From: Agrobacterium tumefaciens
Lineage (GTDB): Bacteria > Pseudomonadota > Alphaproteobacteria > Rhizobiales > Rhizobiaceae
Length of the DNA: 64,000 nucleotides
Assembly (NCBI RefSeq): GCF_013318015.2
Contig: NZ_CP115842.1
Span: 1,611,001-1,675,000, forward strand
Reading direction: 5' to 3'
Shown in pieces: positions 43,554-52,324 of the stretch. Under the pieces are notes generated by a model. The model made no database searches, was not told where the DNA came from, and was given only the letters and a program-made list of their open reading frames with translations. Both the position numbers and the translations under genes were made by a program. How positions within the stretch are numbered: position 1 is the stretch's first letter; every line of letters starts with the position of its first letter.

Positions 43554-43589
43554 AAAGCCGGGCAGCGCGTCTGCCGCTGCCCGGCTTTT
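43554..43589. terminator. bidirectional intrinsic terminator after the exporter
   Basis: A perfect 14-bp stem, AAAGCCGGGCAGCG / CGCTGCCCGGCTTT, with a 7-base loop and a T-run on each side lies between the exporter and the convergent M20 gene. Confidence 0.88.
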
Positions 43590-43622
43590 CAGATTTGGGA
43601 ATGCAAAAAGTGGCTTTCGGCC

Positions 43623-44795
43623 TTACTCCGCCGCCAGTTCCTGCTCCACCAGTGTTGCCCAGAAAGCGACGCCGGGAACGATTGCCGCGTCGTTGAAGTC
43701 GTAGGAGGTGTTGTGGTGCAGCGCGCCATCCACCGCGGGGCCGTTGCCGAGCCAGACGTAGCAGCCGGGGGCTTCGCCCGCGAAAAAGGCGAAGTCGTCG
43801 CCGGCGGTCGAGGGCGGGAAGGCGGTGCGGGATTTGTTGCCGAAGACGGTCTTGGCGGCTCGCAGCGCCCGTTTCGTCGCATCGGCATCGTTGATGACGG
43901 GCGGAATGCGGCGGATGAATTCATAGCTTGCCTCGATGCCGAACATCGCCGCCGTACCCTTGGCGAGCCTGCCGATTTCCGTTTCAAGCTGGCTGCGCAC
44001 CTCAGGCGCGTAGGCGCGTGCGGTGCCGCCGATTTCGACGAGATCGGGAATGACGTTGAGCGCCTTGGGGTCACCCGCCTGCACCGAGCAGGCGCTGACG
44101 ACGGCAGGTTGCAGCGGATCGACGACGCGGCCGACGATGCTTTGCAGCGAAGCGAGGAAGGTGCCCGCCGCCGTTACCGGATCGCGGCCGAGATGCGGCT
44201 TGGCGCCGTGGGTGCCGATGCCCCTGAAGGTGACGCGCCAGCTATCGGAAGAGGCAAGCTGCGGTCCTTCCACCACGGCCATTTCGTCAATGCCAAGCCC
44301 CGGCATGTTGTGCAGGCCATAAACTGCATCGCAGGGAAACAGGTCGAAAAGCCCGTCCTCAACCATTTTTTTCGCGCCGCCACGGCCTTCTTCGGCCGGC
44401 TGGAAGATGAAATGGACGGTGCCGGAAAAATCGCGGGTACTGGCGAGATAACGCGCAGCGCCCAGCAGCATGGCGGTGTGGCCGTCATGGCCGCAGGCAT
44501 GCATCTTGCCGGGGAACTTCGATTTATAGGGCCGGTCGGGAATTTCCGGCATGGCCAGCGCATCCATGTCGGCGCGAAGACCGATACTGCGGGTGCCGTT
44601 GCCCACCTGCAGCGTGCCGACCACGCCGGTACCGCCAAGGCCGCGATGCACCTTCACTCCCGCCCTTTCGAGAAGATCGGCGACGATGGCGCTGGTTCTC
44701 TCCTCTTCAAAGCCCAGTTCCGGATGGGCGTGGAGATCGTGGCGAAGCTCCGTCAGGAATGGCAGGTCCTCGCCGATGCGGTCCAGCAGTCTCAT
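43623..44795 (-). CDS. M20-family amidohydrolase (hippurate hydrolase-like)
   Basis: A 390-residue zinc amidohydrolase of the M20D group. It has RHDLHAHPELGFEEERTS, LRADMDALAMPE, the metal-binding MHACGHDGHTAMLLGAA, FIFQPAEEGRGGAKKM, the dimerisation-region FRGIGTHGAKPHLGRDPV and a C-terminal TAGDDFAFF. Such enzymes cleave N-acyl amino acids such as hippurate, N-acetyl-amino acids or amide conjugates. The start at 44795 has AAGGA upstream; the open frame continues further but without family similarity. It is divergent from the PRTase-like gene. The exact substrate is not evident. Confidence 0.88.
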   Translation of the reverse strand: MRLLDRIGEDLPFLTELRHDLHAHPELGFEEERTSAIVADLLERAGVKVHRGLGGTGVVGTLQVGNGTRSIGLRADMDALAMPEIPDRPYKSKFPGKMHACGHDGHTAMLLGAARYLASTRDFSGTVHFIFQPAEEGRGGAKKMVEDGLFDLFPCDAVYGLHNMPGLGIDEMAVVEGPQLASSDSWRVTFRGIGTHGAKPHLGRDPVTAAGTFLASLQSIVGRVVDPLQPAVVSACSVQAGDPKALNVIPDLVEIGGTARAYAPEVRSQLETEIGRLAKGTAAMFGIEASYEFIRRIPPVINDADATKRALRAAKTVFGNKSRTAFPPSTAGDDFAFFAGEAPGCYVWLGNGPAVDGALHHNTSYDFNDAAIVPGVAFWATLVEQELAAE

Positions 44796-45003
44796 GGGTA
44801 GCTTGTCCTTGAATATGGGGAAAACCCACGCCATAGGTGGGCTTGTCCGAATGCCTGTTGCTTTGTTTCCTTCTAGCTGAAAAACCCAATGAAATGAACC
44901 CGCCGCATGCCTGCGGTTGTCGAAATGCCTGATATGCCGAACGGGGATGGCGCGGATGAAAATCGCTTCCGCTTTTGCCGTCCCGCTTCTGAAAGGAAAA
45001 CCG

Positions 45004-45711
45004 ATGCCGCAATCCGCATCGCCCGCCGCATCATCCCCCGCCGCGCCGCATGAGTTCTGGCAGGATGTTCTTCCGCCCCGTTCGTTCGATACGACAGGCC
45101 CGCATTCGGCTTTCTTTCCGGCGGAGCTGGATGACGGGCGGCAGATCTGCCTGCCGATCCGGTCCTTGGCGGATGGCGAACATGCGCTCGCCTCGCTCAT
45201 CGTCAATCAGGCCTCTTTTGACGTGCTGGAAGTGCTGGCCGCCGACCTGGCGGAAAAGCTTCGCCCCCTCAAGCCAGATGTCGTGATCGGCCTGCCGACT
45301 CTGGGGCTGACGCTTGCCGCAGCCGTTGCCCGTCACCTCGGCCATTCGCGATATGTGCCGCTCGGCACTTCGCGCAAATTCTGGTATCTGGAGGAACTGT
45401 CGGTGCCGATGTCCTCCATCACCACCAAGCAGGAAAAACGGCTTTACATCGATCCGCGCATGTTGCCCCTCATCGAGGGCAGGCGGGTGGCGCTGGTGGA
45501 CGATGTCATCTCCAGCGGCAGCTCAATCATTTCAGGTCTTTCGCTTCTCGCCTCATCCGGCATCAAGCCGGTGGCAATCGGCGCTGCCATGCTGCAATCG
45601 GATCGCTGGGTGCAAAAAATCGCTGCTTTCGGGCCGGAATGGCCGGAGCGGGTGAGGGGTGTTTTCGCGACGCCGCTGCTGAAAAAAGCCGAAGGCGGCT
45701 GGCAGGCTTGA
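45004..45711 (+). CDS. phosphoribosyltransferase-fold protein
   Basis: A 235-residue protein of the type I phosphoribosyltransferase fold. The PRPP-binding loop is visible as VALVDDVISSGSSIISGLSL, and PDVVIGLPTLGLTLAAAVAR precedes it as the PP-loop. The middle FWYLEELSVPMSSITT segment and long N-terminus do not match the usual adenine, orotate or uracil enzymes, so the base or partner is unknown; it could act in salvage or be regulatory. The start at 45004 has AAGGA six bases upstream. It is divergent from the M20 gene, with 208 bp of unremarkable sequence between. Confidence 0.75.
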   Translation: MPQSASPAASSPAAPHEFWQDVLPPRSFDTTGPHSAFFPAELDDGRQICLPIRSLADGEHALASLIVNQASFDVLEVLAADLAEKLRPLKPDVVIGLPTLGLTLAAAVARHLGHSRYVPLGTSRKFWYLEELSVPMSSITTKQEKRLYIDPRMLPLIEGRRVALVDDVISSGSSIISGLSLLASSGIKPVAIGAAMLQSDRWVQKIAAFGPEWPERVRGVFATPLLKKAEGGWQA

Positions 45712-45916
45712 CGTTGCGCAATTCCCGGCAAAAGGCAAGTGGTGATAATTTCATCGTTGCCTAATTTGCGTCTTGCGGAGCCGTGAGAGATCGTCCTAAG
45801 ATCGTTTCTGACAGACTATAGCAGTCGGCGAAAAATGCGCCGTTTTGCTCTCGCGCGGTGTTATTCCGGCGTCTGCCCGCCCCCTTTGGTTTTGCCGCTT
45901 ACTGGAATTTCTTGAC

Positions 45917-46972
45917 ATGCATGCAGTGTTCGACGGTCATAATGATGTGCTGCTTCGGTTGTGGCGCAACAGCAAGGCCGGTGGCGATCCGGTGGCTGAA
46001 TTCAAGAACGGCACCCGCGAAGGCCATATCGACGGTCCGCGTGCACGTGCAGGCGGTCTCGGCGGCGGCATCTGCGCCATCTACATTCCTTCCGGCGATC
46101 TGGTCCTGCAGGAGCCGGACGCGCAGGGTCATTACGATACACCGCTTGCGGCGCCGCTCGAACGCCAGCCCTCGCTCGATATTGCGATGGAAAAGGCTGC
46201 GATCGCGCTCAGGCTTGACCGTGCCGGCGCCTGGCGCCTTTGCCGCTCGACGGCCGATATCCGCAAGGCCTTTGCCGAGGATATTTTCGCGGCCGTGCTG
46301 CACATGGAAGGCTGTGAGGCGATCGGTGCCGATCTCGATGCGCTTGAGGTTTTTTATGCCGCCGGCCTGCGCTCGCTCGGTCCGGTCTGGAGCCGGCACA
46401 ATATTTTCGGTCACGGCGTTCCCTTCTCCTATCCAATGTCGCCCGATACCGCGCCCGGCCTTACCGATGCCGGTTTTGCGCTGGTCAAGGAGTGCAACCG
46501 GCTCGGCATTCTCATCGATCTCGCCCACATCACCGAAAAGGGCTTCTGGGATGTGGCGAAGACCACGAACCAGCCTTTGATCGCCAGCCATTCCAACGCA
46601 CATGCGCTCACCCCCGTCGCCCGCAATCTTACTGACCGGCAGATGGATGCCATCAAGGAGAGCGGCGGTCTGGTGGGCCTCAACTACGCGGTCACCATGT
46701 TGCGGGCGGATGCGCGCGACATTGCCGACACGCCGCTTTCCGACATGGTGCGCCACATCGACTACATGGTGGAGCGTATGGGCGTCGATTGCGTGGCGCT
46801 CGGATCGGATTTCGACGGCGCGACGGTACCCGTTGGCGTTGCCGATGCCAGCGGCAACCACAATCTGGTTGCGGCGCTGAAATCGGCGGGCTACGGTGAT
46901 GGAGAACTTGCTAAAATATGCCGGGAAAACTGGCTGCGCGTCCTATCCCAGGCCTGGCACGAGCCGGCCTGA
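45917..46972 (+). CDS. membrane dipeptidase (renal dipeptidase family, M19)
   Basis: A 351-residue M19 zinc dipeptidase. The first metal ligands are in FDGHNDVLLRLW (His8, Asp10); the bridging Glu is in VLHMEGCEAIG; further ligands are in LIDLAHITEKGFWDVAK and SHSNAHALTPVARNLTD; the Asp in LGSDFDGATVP closes the site. It would hydrolyse imported dipeptides, possibly with a D-residue or unusual amide. It has no signal peptide, so a cytoplasmic role is expected. The ABC importer genes follow after 50 bp, pointing to a linked uptake and breakdown unit. The ATG has only a weak ribosome site. Confidence 0.9.
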   Translation: MHAVFDGHNDVLLRLWRNSKAGGDPVAEFKNGTREGHIDGPRARAGGLGGGICAIYIPSGDLVLQEPDAQGHYDTPLAAPLERQPSLDIAMEKAAIALRLDRAGAWRLCRSTADIRKAFAEDIFAAVLHMEGCEAIGADLDALEVFYAAGLRSLGPVWSRHNIFGHGVPFSYPMSPDTAPGLTDAGFALVKECNRLGILIDLAHITEKGFWDVAKTTNQPLIASHSNAHALTPVARNLTDRQMDAIKESGGLVGLNYAVTMLRADARDIADTPLSDMVRHIDYMVERMGVDCVALGSDFDGATVPVGVADASGNHNLVAALKSAGYGDGELAKICRENWLRVLSQAWHEPA

Positions 46973-47022
46973 AGGCAAATAAAAGCGAACTAAATCAATC
47001 TCATAACAAAAGGGGAGATCCT

Positions 47023-48663
47023 ATGATCAAATCGCTCAACAAGTCCATGCGTATCCTCAGCACCAGCGCTGCTCTGTCGCTGATGATGCTGTCTGCGCCG
47101 CACGCTTTTGCCGCCACGCCGGCCGATACGCTGGTTGAAGGTTTCGCCATCGACGACATCATCACGCTCGATCCGGGTGAGGCATTCGAGCTGTCGGCAG
47201 CTGAAGTTACTGGCAACACCTACAGCAAGCTGGTTTCCATCGATCTCAACGACACCTCCAAGGTGATCGGCGATCTGGCCGAGAGCTGGACGACCTCTGA
47301 AGACGGTCTCACCTATACCTTCAAGCTGAAGACCGGCCTGAAATTCGCCTCCGGCAATCCGGTGACGGCAGATGATGTTGCCTTTTCCTTTGAACGTGCC
47401 ATCAAGCTCGACAAGTCGCCAGCATTCCTTCTGACGCAGTTCGGTCTCAAGGGCGACAACGTCACTGAGAAGGCGAAAGCGACGGATGCCAACACCTTCG
47501 TACTGACGGTCGACAAGCCCTACGCACCAAGCTTCGTGCTGAACGTTCTGACCGCGACCGTTGCCGCAGTTGTCGACAAGAAGCTGGTAACCGAAAAGGC
47601 CAAGCCCGTCACGCCGAGCGCCGATTACAAATACGACACCGATTTCGGCAATGCGTTCCTGAAAACAGGTTATGCCGGTTCCGGCCCCTACAAGATCCTT
47701 GGCTGGAAGGCCAACGAAGCCGTCATTCTGGAGGCCAACCCCAACTATTACGGTGAGAAGCCGAAGTTGAAGCGCGTGGTCTATCGTCACATGAAGGAAA
47801 GCTCCGGCCAGCGCCTGGCGCTTGAAAACGGTGATATCGACGTTGCCCGCAACCTCGAGCCGGGTGATATGGAAGCCGTTTCCAAGAAGGAAGGCCTTGC
47901 CGTCACCTCCGCGCCCAAGGGCACCGTTTATTACTTCAGCCTCAACCAGAAGAACGAGAACCTGAAGAAGCCTGAGGTCGTCGAGGCCTTTAAATATCTC
48001 GTCGACTACGACGCGATCGGCGCGACGATCATCAAGGGCATCGGCGAAATCCACCAGACCTTCCTGCCAAAGGGCCAGCTCGGCGCGCTTGACGAGAACC
48101 CATACAAGCTCGACGTCGCCAAGGCCAAGGAACTGCTGGCGAAGGCTGGTCTGAAGGACGGCTTCACCGTGACCATGGATGTGCGCAACACGCAGCCGGT
48201 GACCGGCATTGCCGAAAGCGTACAGCAGACGCTGGCGCAGGCTGGCATCAAGCTGGAAATCATTCCCGGCGACGGCAAGCAGACGCTTACCAAGTATCGC
48301 GCCCGCACGCACGATATCTACATCGGCCAGTGGGGTTCGGACTATTTCGACCCGAACTCGAATGCCGAGACCTTCACGATCAACTACGACAACTCCGAAG
48401 AAGGCAAGAACAAGACGCTTGCCTGGCGTAACGCCTGGGACGTTCCGGAGTTGACGAAGGAAACGCAGTCGGCACTTCTGGAAAAGGATAATGCCAAGCG
48501 CGCCGCCATCTATCAGAACCTCCAGAAGGAAGTTCTCGAAAAAGGCCCGTTCGTCATCATCTTCCAGCAGACGGAAGTGGCGGGATACTCCGCGAAGCTC
48601 AAGGGCCTGAAGCTCGGCCCGAGCTTCGACACCAACTATGTCTATACGATCTCCAAGGAATGA
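47023..48663 (+). CDS. dipeptide/oligopeptide ABC substrate-binding protein (set 1)
   Basis: A 546-residue family 5 solute-binding protein. The signal peptide covers about 1-30 (SLMMLSAPHAFAA). Family features are LAESWTTSEDGLTYTFKLKT, VTADDVAFSFERAI, GSGPYKILGWKANEAVILEA and AKAKELLAKAGLKDGF. GGGGAG lies seven bases before the ATG; in-frame codons upstream overlap the dipeptidase gene and are not used. It is the first gene of a full importer set (two permeases, two ATPases) placed just behind a dipeptidase, so small peptides are the probable cargo. Confidence 0.9.
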   Translation: MIKSLNKSMRILSTSAALSLMMLSAPHAFAATPADTLVEGFAIDDIITLDPGEAFELSAAEVTGNTYSKLVSIDLNDTSKVIGDLAESWTTSEDGLTYTFKLKTGLKFASGNPVTADDVAFSFERAIKLDKSPAFLLTQFGLKGDNVTEKAKATDANTFVLTVDKPYAPSFVLNVLTATVAAVVDKKLVTEKAKPVTPSADYKYDTDFGNAFLKTGYAGSGPYKILGWKANEAVILEANPNYYGEKPKLKRVVYRHMKESSGQRLALENGDIDVARNLEPGDMEAVSKKEGLAVTSAPKGTVYYFSLNQKNENLKKPEVVEAFKYLVDYDAIGATIIKGIGEIHQTFLPKGQLGALDENPYKLDVAKAKELLAKAGLKDGFTVTMDVRNTQPVTGIAESVQQTLAQAGIKLEIIPGDGKQTLTKYRARTHDIYIGQWGSDYFDPNSNAETFTINYDNSEEGKNKTLAWRNAWDVPELTKETQSALLEKDNAKRAAIYQNLQKEVLEKGPFVIIFQQTEVAGYSAKLKGLKLGPSFDTNYVYTISKE

Positions 48664-48681
48664 TCCGGAAGGATCGGTCTA

Positions 48682-49749
48682 TTGAGCATCGTTGAAGCAA
48701 ACAGCCGGGCGAGGCAGGGCAAACGCCGTGCCAACGCCCGCGCGAAGGCCATTCTCGGCTTCGCCGTCACCGTCATCACCACCTTTCTGGGGTTGATGGC
48801 GGTCACATTTTTCATTGGCCGCGTTGTGCCGATCGATCCCGCGCTAGCAATTGTCGGCGACCGCGCGCCTGCGCATGTGGTCGAGCGCGTGCGTGAGCAG
48901 CTCGGCCTCAACCTGCCGCTCTGGCAGCAGTTCTTCATCTATCTGAAGCAGGCGCTGTCGGGTGATTTCGGCATCTCAGTCCTCACCACCAACCCGGTGA
49001 TGGAGGATATCAAGCGGGTTTTCCCGGCAACCATAGAGCTTGCCACGCTCGGCACCATCATCGGCGCCGTTTTTGGCATTCCGCTCGGCGTGCTTGCCGC
49101 GGTCAAGCGCGGCAGCTTTGCCGACCAGGTCGTGCGCGTCATCGGCCTTATCGGCTATTCCGTGCCGATTTTCTGGCTTGGCCTCCTGGCGCTCCTGGTG
49201 TTTTACGCCCGGTTGCAATGGGTCGCCTATCCCGGCCGGATGGATATCGTCTACGAATTCACCTTTACGCCGGTCACGGGTTTCTTCCTGATCGACGCGA
49301 TCTGGCAACGGCAATGGGACGTATTGTGGGATCTGTTCCGCCACATCATCCTGCCCGCCTCGCTGCTCGGCTATTTTTCGCTGGCCTATATCAGCCGCAT
49401 GACGCGTTCGTTCATGCTGAATGAGCTCGCCCAGGAATATATCGTTGCGGCGCGCGCCAAGGGGCTTTCGGAAACGCGCATCATCTGGTTTCACGCGCTG
49501 CGCAACGCGGCCGTGCCGCTGGTGACCGTGATTGCGCTATCTTACGCCGGTCTGCTGGAAGGTTCGGTGCTGACCGAAACCATCTTCGCGTGGCCGGGGC
49601 TCGGCCTCTACATCACCAATTCCCTGCAGAATGCGGATATGAATGCCGTTCTTGGCGGCACGATCGTGATCGGCGCCATCTTCGTCGGCATCAATCTCTT
49701 CTCCGATCTGCTTTACCGGACGCTCGACCCAAGGACGCGCAGCCGATGA
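48682..49749 (+). CDS. DppB-type ABC permease (set 1)
   Basis: A 355-residue permease with about six membrane segments and the DppB/OppB features GRVVPIDPALAIVGDRAP, VREQLGLNLPLWQQFF and the coupling loop LAQEYIVAARAKGLSETRII. The start is a TTG at 48682 with AAGGA about ten bases upstream; no better ATG fits the family N-terminus, which has a basic cytoplasmic leader. A small stem (GATCC-ggaa-GGATC) lies between it and the binding-protein gene. The stop overlaps the next permease gene (ATGA). Confidence 0.88.
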   Translation: MSIVEANSRARQGKRRANARAKAILGFAVTVITTFLGLMAVTFFIGRVVPIDPALAIVGDRAPAHVVERVREQLGLNLPLWQQFFIYLKQALSGDFGISVLTTNPVMEDIKRVFPATIELATLGTIIGAVFGIPLGVLAAVKRGSFADQVVRVIGLIGYSVPIFWLGLLALLVFYARLQWVAYPGRMDIVYEFTFTPVTGFFLIDAIWQRQWDVLWDLFRHIILPASLLGYFSLAYISRMTRSFMLNELAQEYIVAARAKGLSETRIIWFHALRNAAVPLVTVIALSYAGLLEGSVLTETIFAWPGLGLYITNSLQNADMNAVLGGTIVIGAIFVGINLFSDLLYRTLDPRTRSR

Positions 49750-50678
49750 CGATTTCGACCGATACACTCAAACCCTACAGCCGCGAATGGCTGCTCTCCG
49801 ACCGGCCTGCCTCGCGCAGGCAGGCACGGCTAGGCCGTGCCTATGTCATCTGGCGGCGCTTTTCGGAAAACCGGCTGGCGCTGCTTGGCCTCGGCATCAT
49901 CATTGCGCTGCTGCTTGTCGCACTGTTCGCCAATGTGCTTGCACCACACGATCCGGTGCAGGGCGATCTGCGCAATGCCCGACTTCTGCCTCCGGGGACA
50001 GAAGGTTACCTGCTCGGCACTGACGATCAGGGGCGTGATATTCTCTCGCGCCTCATCCACGGTTCGCGGCTGACCCTGTTCGTCGTGCTGCTGGTGGCCA
50101 TCATCGCCGCACCCATCGGACTCATCGTCGGCACCGTCTCGGGTTATGCCGGCGGCTGGGTGGATGCCGTTCTGATGCGCATCACCGATATTTTTCTGGC
50201 CTTTCCGAAGCTGGTTCTGGCGCTTGCGCTGGTGGCCGCACTTGGGCCGGGCATTGAAAACGCGGTGCTCGCCATCGCGGTCACCTCATGGCCGCCCTAT
50301 GCGCGCATCGCGCGCGCCGAAACCATGACCTTCCGCAATTCCGATTTCATCGCGGCGGTCAAGCTCATGGGCGCGTCGCCGTTTCGCATCGTTCTGAAAC
50401 ACGTCATGCCACTTTGCATGTCGTCGCTCATCGTGCGTGTCACGCTCGATATGGCGGGCATCATCCTCACAGCAGCCGGTCTCGGCTTCCTTGGCCTCGG
50501 TGCACAGCCGCCGCTGCCGGAGTGGGGCGCGATGATTGCTTCCGGACGCCGTTTCATTCTCGACCAATGGTGGGTTGCCGCCATGCCGGGCATTGCGATC
50601 CTGATCGTCAGCCTCGGTTTCAACCTTCTGGGCGATGGCCTGCGCGATGCGCTGGACCCCAAGGAGGCGAACCAATGA
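49746..50678 (+). CDS. DppC-type ABC permease (set 1)
   Basis: A 310-residue permease with a hydrophilic N-terminus, about six membrane segments, LLGTDDQGRDILSRLIHGSR and the coupling loop NSDFIAAVKLMGASPFRIVL, then GLGFLGLGAQPPLPEWG, all typical of DppC/OppC. It is coupled to the DppB-type gene upstream (ATGA) and to the ATPase gene downstream (4-bp overlap). The large in-frame extension upstream reads through the DppB gene in another frame and is not coding. Confidence 0.9.
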   Translation: MTISTDTLKPYSREWLLSDRPASRRQARLGRAYVIWRRFSENRLALLGLGIIIALLLVALFANVLAPHDPVQGDLRNARLLPPGTEGYLLGTDDQGRDILSRLIHGSRLTLFVVLLVAIIAAPIGLIVGTVSGYAGGWVDAVLMRITDIFLAFPKLVLALALVAALGPGIENAVLAIAVTSWPPYARIARAETMTFRNSDFIAAVKLMGASPFRIVLKHVMPLCMSSLIVRVTLDMAGIILTAAGLGFLGLGAQPPLPEWGAMIASGRRFILDQWWVAAMPGIAILIVSLGFNLLGDGLRDALDPKEANQ

Positions 50679-51511
50679 GCGCGCCGCTTCTGACCGTCGA
50701 GAACCTGCGCGTTTCCTTTCCCACCCGCACCGGGCTGGTGGAGGCGGTGCGTGGCGTCTCGTTCACGCTAGGACGCGAACGCCTAGGCATCGTCGGCGAG
50801 TCCGGCTCCGGCAAATCGCAGACCGGCCGCGCCATCATGGGCCTGACGCCGAAAAGCGCTCGCATCGAGGCCGATGTGTTGCGCTTCGGCGATGTCGATC
50901 TTCTCAGTGCTTCGGCAAAGGAACGGCGGCTCATGCGCGGCAAGCGCCTGGCCATGATCCTGCAGGACCCGAAATATTCGTTGAACCCGGTCATGCCCAT
51001 CGGCCGCCAGATCATGGAAACGCTGCGTACCCATGAAAGCATCGGTTCCGGCGAGGCGCGCCAACGCACGCTCGCCATGCTGGAGGCGGTGCAGATCCGC
51101 GATCCCGAGCGCGTGTTCGATCTTTACCCGCACGAGGTTTCCGGCGGAATGGGCCAACGCGTCATGATTGCCATGATGCTGGTCTGCGGCCCGGAACTTC
51201 TGATCGCCGATGAGCCGACTTCCGCGCTCGACGTGACGGTCCAGCTCGAAGTGCTCGATATTCTCGACAAGCTGGTTCGCGACCGCGGCATGGGGCTGAT
51301 TTTCGTCAGCCACGATCTGCGGCTGGTGTCGTCTTTCTGCGACCGCGTTCTGGTCATGTATGCGGGCAAGGTCGTTGAGGAGCTCTCTTCTGCCAATCTT
51401 AAAGAGGCGAAGCATCCCTATACGCAGGGTCTTTTGAACTGCCTGCCGGAAATTGGCGGCCACCGGCATCCGCTGCCGGTTCTGGAACGCAAGGCGGAGT
51501 GGCGCGCATGA
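50675..51511 (+). CDS. DppD-type ABC ATP-binding protein (set 1)
   Basis: A 278-residue ATPase. Walker A is GESGSGKSQT, with Gln where Thr/Ser-Thr is more usual, the Q-loop AMILQDPKYSLNPVM, the signature VSGGMGQRVMIAMM, Walker B LLIADEPTSALD and the switch His in FVSHDLRLVS. It ends with HPYTQGLLNCLPE, the oligopeptide ATPase C-terminal motif, but lacks most of the Cys-rich tail of long DppD proteins. AGGAGG lies seven bases before the start. It works with the second ATPase encoded next. Confidence 0.9.
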   Translation: MSAPLLTVENLRVSFPTRTGLVEAVRGVSFTLGRERLGIVGESGSGKSQTGRAIMGLTPKSARIEADVLRFGDVDLLSASAKERRLMRGKRLAMILQDPKYSLNPVMPIGRQIMETLRTHESIGSGEARQRTLAMLEAVQIRDPERVFDLYPHEVSGGMGQRVMIAMMLVCGPELLIADEPTSALDVTVQLEVLDILDKLVRDRGMGLIFVSHDLRLVSSFCDRVLVMYAGKVVEELSSANLKEAKHPYTQGLLNCLPEIGGHRHPLPVLERKAEWRA

Positions 51512-52257
51512 GCACGGTTCTTTCTATCAAAGACATGGTGGTCGATTTCGACGGATATATCGCGCTCGACAGCGTCAGCATCGATGTGGCCGAGGGTGAG
51601 TCCTTCGGTATCGTCGGCGAGTCCGGTTCCGGCAAGTCGACGCTGCTTCGGGCAATTGCCGGCCTCAACCATTTCGACGAAGGCTCGTTGATGGTGGCCG
51701 GTCGCTCCTATTCGGGCAAGCACCGCGACAAGAGCTTTTATAGCGATGTGCAGATGGTGTTTCAGGACCCTTACGGTTCCCTGCACCCTCGCCAGACAGT
51801 GGATGCGCTGCTGCTAGAACCACTCGTCATCCACGGTCTCGACAATCGCGAGCAACGCATCGCGCGTGCGCTTGATGAGGTGGGTCTCGGCACCGGTTTC
51901 CGCTTCCGCTATTCGCACCAGCTTTCCGGCGGTCAGCGGCAGCGTATTGCCATTGCCCGCGCGCTGATCGTCGAGCCGAAGATTCTGCTACTGGATGAGC
52001 CGACCTCGGCGCTCGACGCGTCCATTCAGGCGGAAATCCTCAATCTGCTGGAACAGGCCCGCAAGGACCGCAACCTCACCTTCGTTATGGTCAGCCACGA
52101 TCTCGGCGTCATCAGCCACATGTGCGATCGCCTTGCGGTAATGAAAAGCGGCAAGGTGGTGGAAATGCTGGAGGCGGAAGCGCTGGAAAGCCGCGAGTTT
52201 ACTGCGGATTATACCAGGCAGCTGCTGGTGGCGAGCGAGGGCTTCAAGCGCGCTTGA
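51508..52257 (+). CDS. DppF-type ABC ATP-binding protein (set 1)
   Basis: A 249-residue ATPase with Walker A GESGSGKSTLL, Q-loop MVFQDPYGSLHPRQ, signature LSGGQRQRIAIARA, Walker B ILLLDEPTSALD and the switch His in MVSHDLGVISH. It overlaps the first ATPase gene (ATGA) and completes importer set 1. Because the two following importer sets carry no ATPase genes in this window, this pair could also serve them, though that is speculative. Confidence 0.9.
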   Translation: MSTVLSIKDMVVDFDGYIALDSVSIDVAEGESFGIVGESGSGKSTLLRAIAGLNHFDEGSLMVAGRSYSGKHRDKSFYSDVQMVFQDPYGSLHPRQTVDALLLEPLVIHGLDNREQRIARALDEVGLGTGFRFRYSHQLSGGQRQRIAIARALIVEPKILLLDEPTSALDASIQAEILNLLEQARKDRNLTFVMVSHDLGVISHMCDRLAVMKSGKVVEMLEAEALESREFTADYTRQLLVASEGFKRA

Positions 52258-52270
52258 GCTGCCGCTATAG

Positions 52271-52292
52271 TCGGGTCAAGCCCGGCATGACG
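52271..52292. repeat. half-unit of the rhizobial palindromic intergenic repeat
   Basis: GGGTCAAGCCCGGCATGACG is the reverse-oriented relative of the unit at 19151-19188 (shared CGTCAT, GGGCTTG and CCC blocks) with a short CGGG/CCCG stem. It fills the 67-bp gap between importer set 1 and the LysR gene. Confidence 0.45.
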
Positions 52293-52324
52293 GACAGTGT
52301 CGGCCAAAACAGGGTATCCCGACC

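Noticed and set aside
46990..48312. 440-codon antisense frame in the set 1 binding-protein gene
   Set aside because: The sense strand has a ribosome site, signal peptide and family 5 binding-protein motifs.
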